From NCBI GenBank assembly GCA_937893205.1, contig CALBJU010000441.1, positions 1 to 6,300 of the forward strand: DNA of 6,300 nucleotides, given 5' to 3'. The stretch comes from an uncultured Bacteroidota bacterium. Lineage in GTDB: Bacteria; Bacteroidota; Rhodothermia; Rhodothermales; UBA10348. The first letter of the stretch is position 1. The number at the start of each line of letters is the position of its first letter. The notes below the pieces were generated by a model. That model was not told where the DNA came from and did no database searches. It saw only the letters and a list, made by a program, of their open reading frames with translations. This document shows, piece by piece, positions 5,781-6,300 of the stretch. A program made the translations under genes and the position numbers.

Positions 5781-6300
5781 ATGAAAACAATCACCTTCGG
5801 AGAGATGATGCTCCGGCTTTCGACGCCGGGATTCAAACGATTCGTCCAGACGGATTCCTTTGACGCGACCTTTGGTGGAGGCGAGGCGAACGTTGCGGCG
5901 TCCCTGGCCAACTACGGATTCGATAGTTGTTTCGTGAGCAAGTTTCCCTCTAACGACATCGGTCAGGCGGCGGTCAATCATCTCCGTCGGTATGGCATTT
6001 CGGACCGGTATATCGTACGCGGGGGTGACCGCGTTGGAATCTATTTCCTGGAAACAGGCGCCAGTCAGCGCAGCTCCAAGATCATCTATGACAGGGAGGG
6101 AGCCGCAGTAACCACGCTGACAGAAGCCGAGCTCGATATGGATGCCATATTCGACGGTGCATCATGGTTTCATTGGACCGGGATAACCCCGGCGCTCGGG
6201 CCAACTCCACGGAAAACGCTCGTGTCGATGTGCAAGGCCGCTCGCGAGGCTGGAGTCACGGTGAGCTGCGACCTTAATTATCGAGAAAAGATGTGGACGA
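5781..6300 (+). CDS. kdgK: 2-keto-3-deoxygluconate kinase (PfkB family), C-terminus cut by window edge
   Basis: From the ATG at 5781, 173 codons are readable to the right edge. The family is about 310-350 residues, so roughly the N-terminal half is present. It phosphorylates KDG with ATP to KDPG, the substrate of the aldolase encoded just before it. Signatures: ITFGEMMLRLSTPG (4-17), the ribokinase/PfkB GGGEANVAASLANYG (32-46), VSKFPSNDIGQAAVNHLRRYG, then RGGDRVGIYFLETGASQR (substrate-contact strand typical of KDG kinases) and SCDLNYR (162-168). The C-terminal ATP site and its catalytic GAGD motif lie outside the window and could not be checked. The start lies 10 bases after the aldolase stop, and no strong Shine-Dalgarno is visible, so translation may depend on the aldolase gene. 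The KDG-kinase call is well supported by the GASQR region, which sets it apart from fructokinases. Confidence 0.93.
   Translation, partial: MKTITFGEMMLRLSTPGFKRFVQTDSFDATFGGGEANVAASLANYGFDSCFVSKFPSNDIGQAAVNHLRRYGISDRYIVRGGDRVGIYFLETGASQRSSKIIYDREGAAVTTLTEAELDMDAIFDGASWFHWTGITPALGPTPRKTLVSMCKAAREAGVTVSCDLNYREKMWT

Noticed and set aside
4993..5790. 265-codon open frame on the minus strand opposite the aldolase gene
   Set aside because: It mirrors a clear, motif-complete KDPG aldolase. The product is Ser/Ala/Ile-rich without recognisable motifs, which is typical of an antisense shadow frame.

Overview
This window holds five protein-coding genes in two divergent groups, reading away from a control region of about 265 bases (4834-5098). 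Two genes are cut by the window edges. The content suggests a Gram-negative heterotroph that degrades acidic (uronate-containing) polysaccharide. It has a lipobox-type lipoprotein, a signal-peptide-bearing heparinase II/III-fold lyase, and the last two enzymes of the 2-keto-3-deoxygluconate (KDG) pathway. Base composition is moderate, slightly above 50 % GC by eye. I cannot fix the phylum from the sequence; a marine or soil proteobacterium or a similar polysaccharide degrader would fit.

The left-hand group is on the minus strand and is transcribed from about 4920 toward 1. It contains: (i) a 667-residue lipoprotein that joins an N-terminal concanavalin-like (DUF1080/LamG-type) domain to a PQQ-type glucose/sorbosone dehydrogenase beta-propeller; (ii) a 656-residue secreted heparinase II/III-family polysaccharide lyase whose ATG overlaps the stop codon of the first gene (ATGA); (iii) after 47 bases, an Ldh/malate-L-lactate dehydrogenase family oxidoreductase that runs off the left edge. 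In this third protein both conserved family histidines that I could align are replaced.

The right-hand group is on the plus strand: a KDPG/KHG aldolase (GTG start at 5099), then 10 bases, then a KDG kinase that runs off the right edge.

Together they suggest this route. A secreted lyase cuts a uronate polymer or oligomer by beta-elimination. The unsaturated product is converted to KDG by enzymes that are not clearly present here. KDG kinase makes KDPG, and the aldolase splits it into pyruvate and glyceraldehyde-3-phosphate. The Ldh-family protein is the only soluble oxidoreductase in the window and may reduce a keto-sugar acid, but that is inference. The exact substrate (alginate, glycosaminoglycan, ulvan or other) cannot be read from the sequence.

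The divergent region carries a good candidate operator. It is a perfect 8-bp inverted repeat with a 17-base spacer, overlapping a plausible sigma70-type promoter for the left-hand operon. No RNA genes, mobile elements, CRISPR arrays or strong terminators were found.
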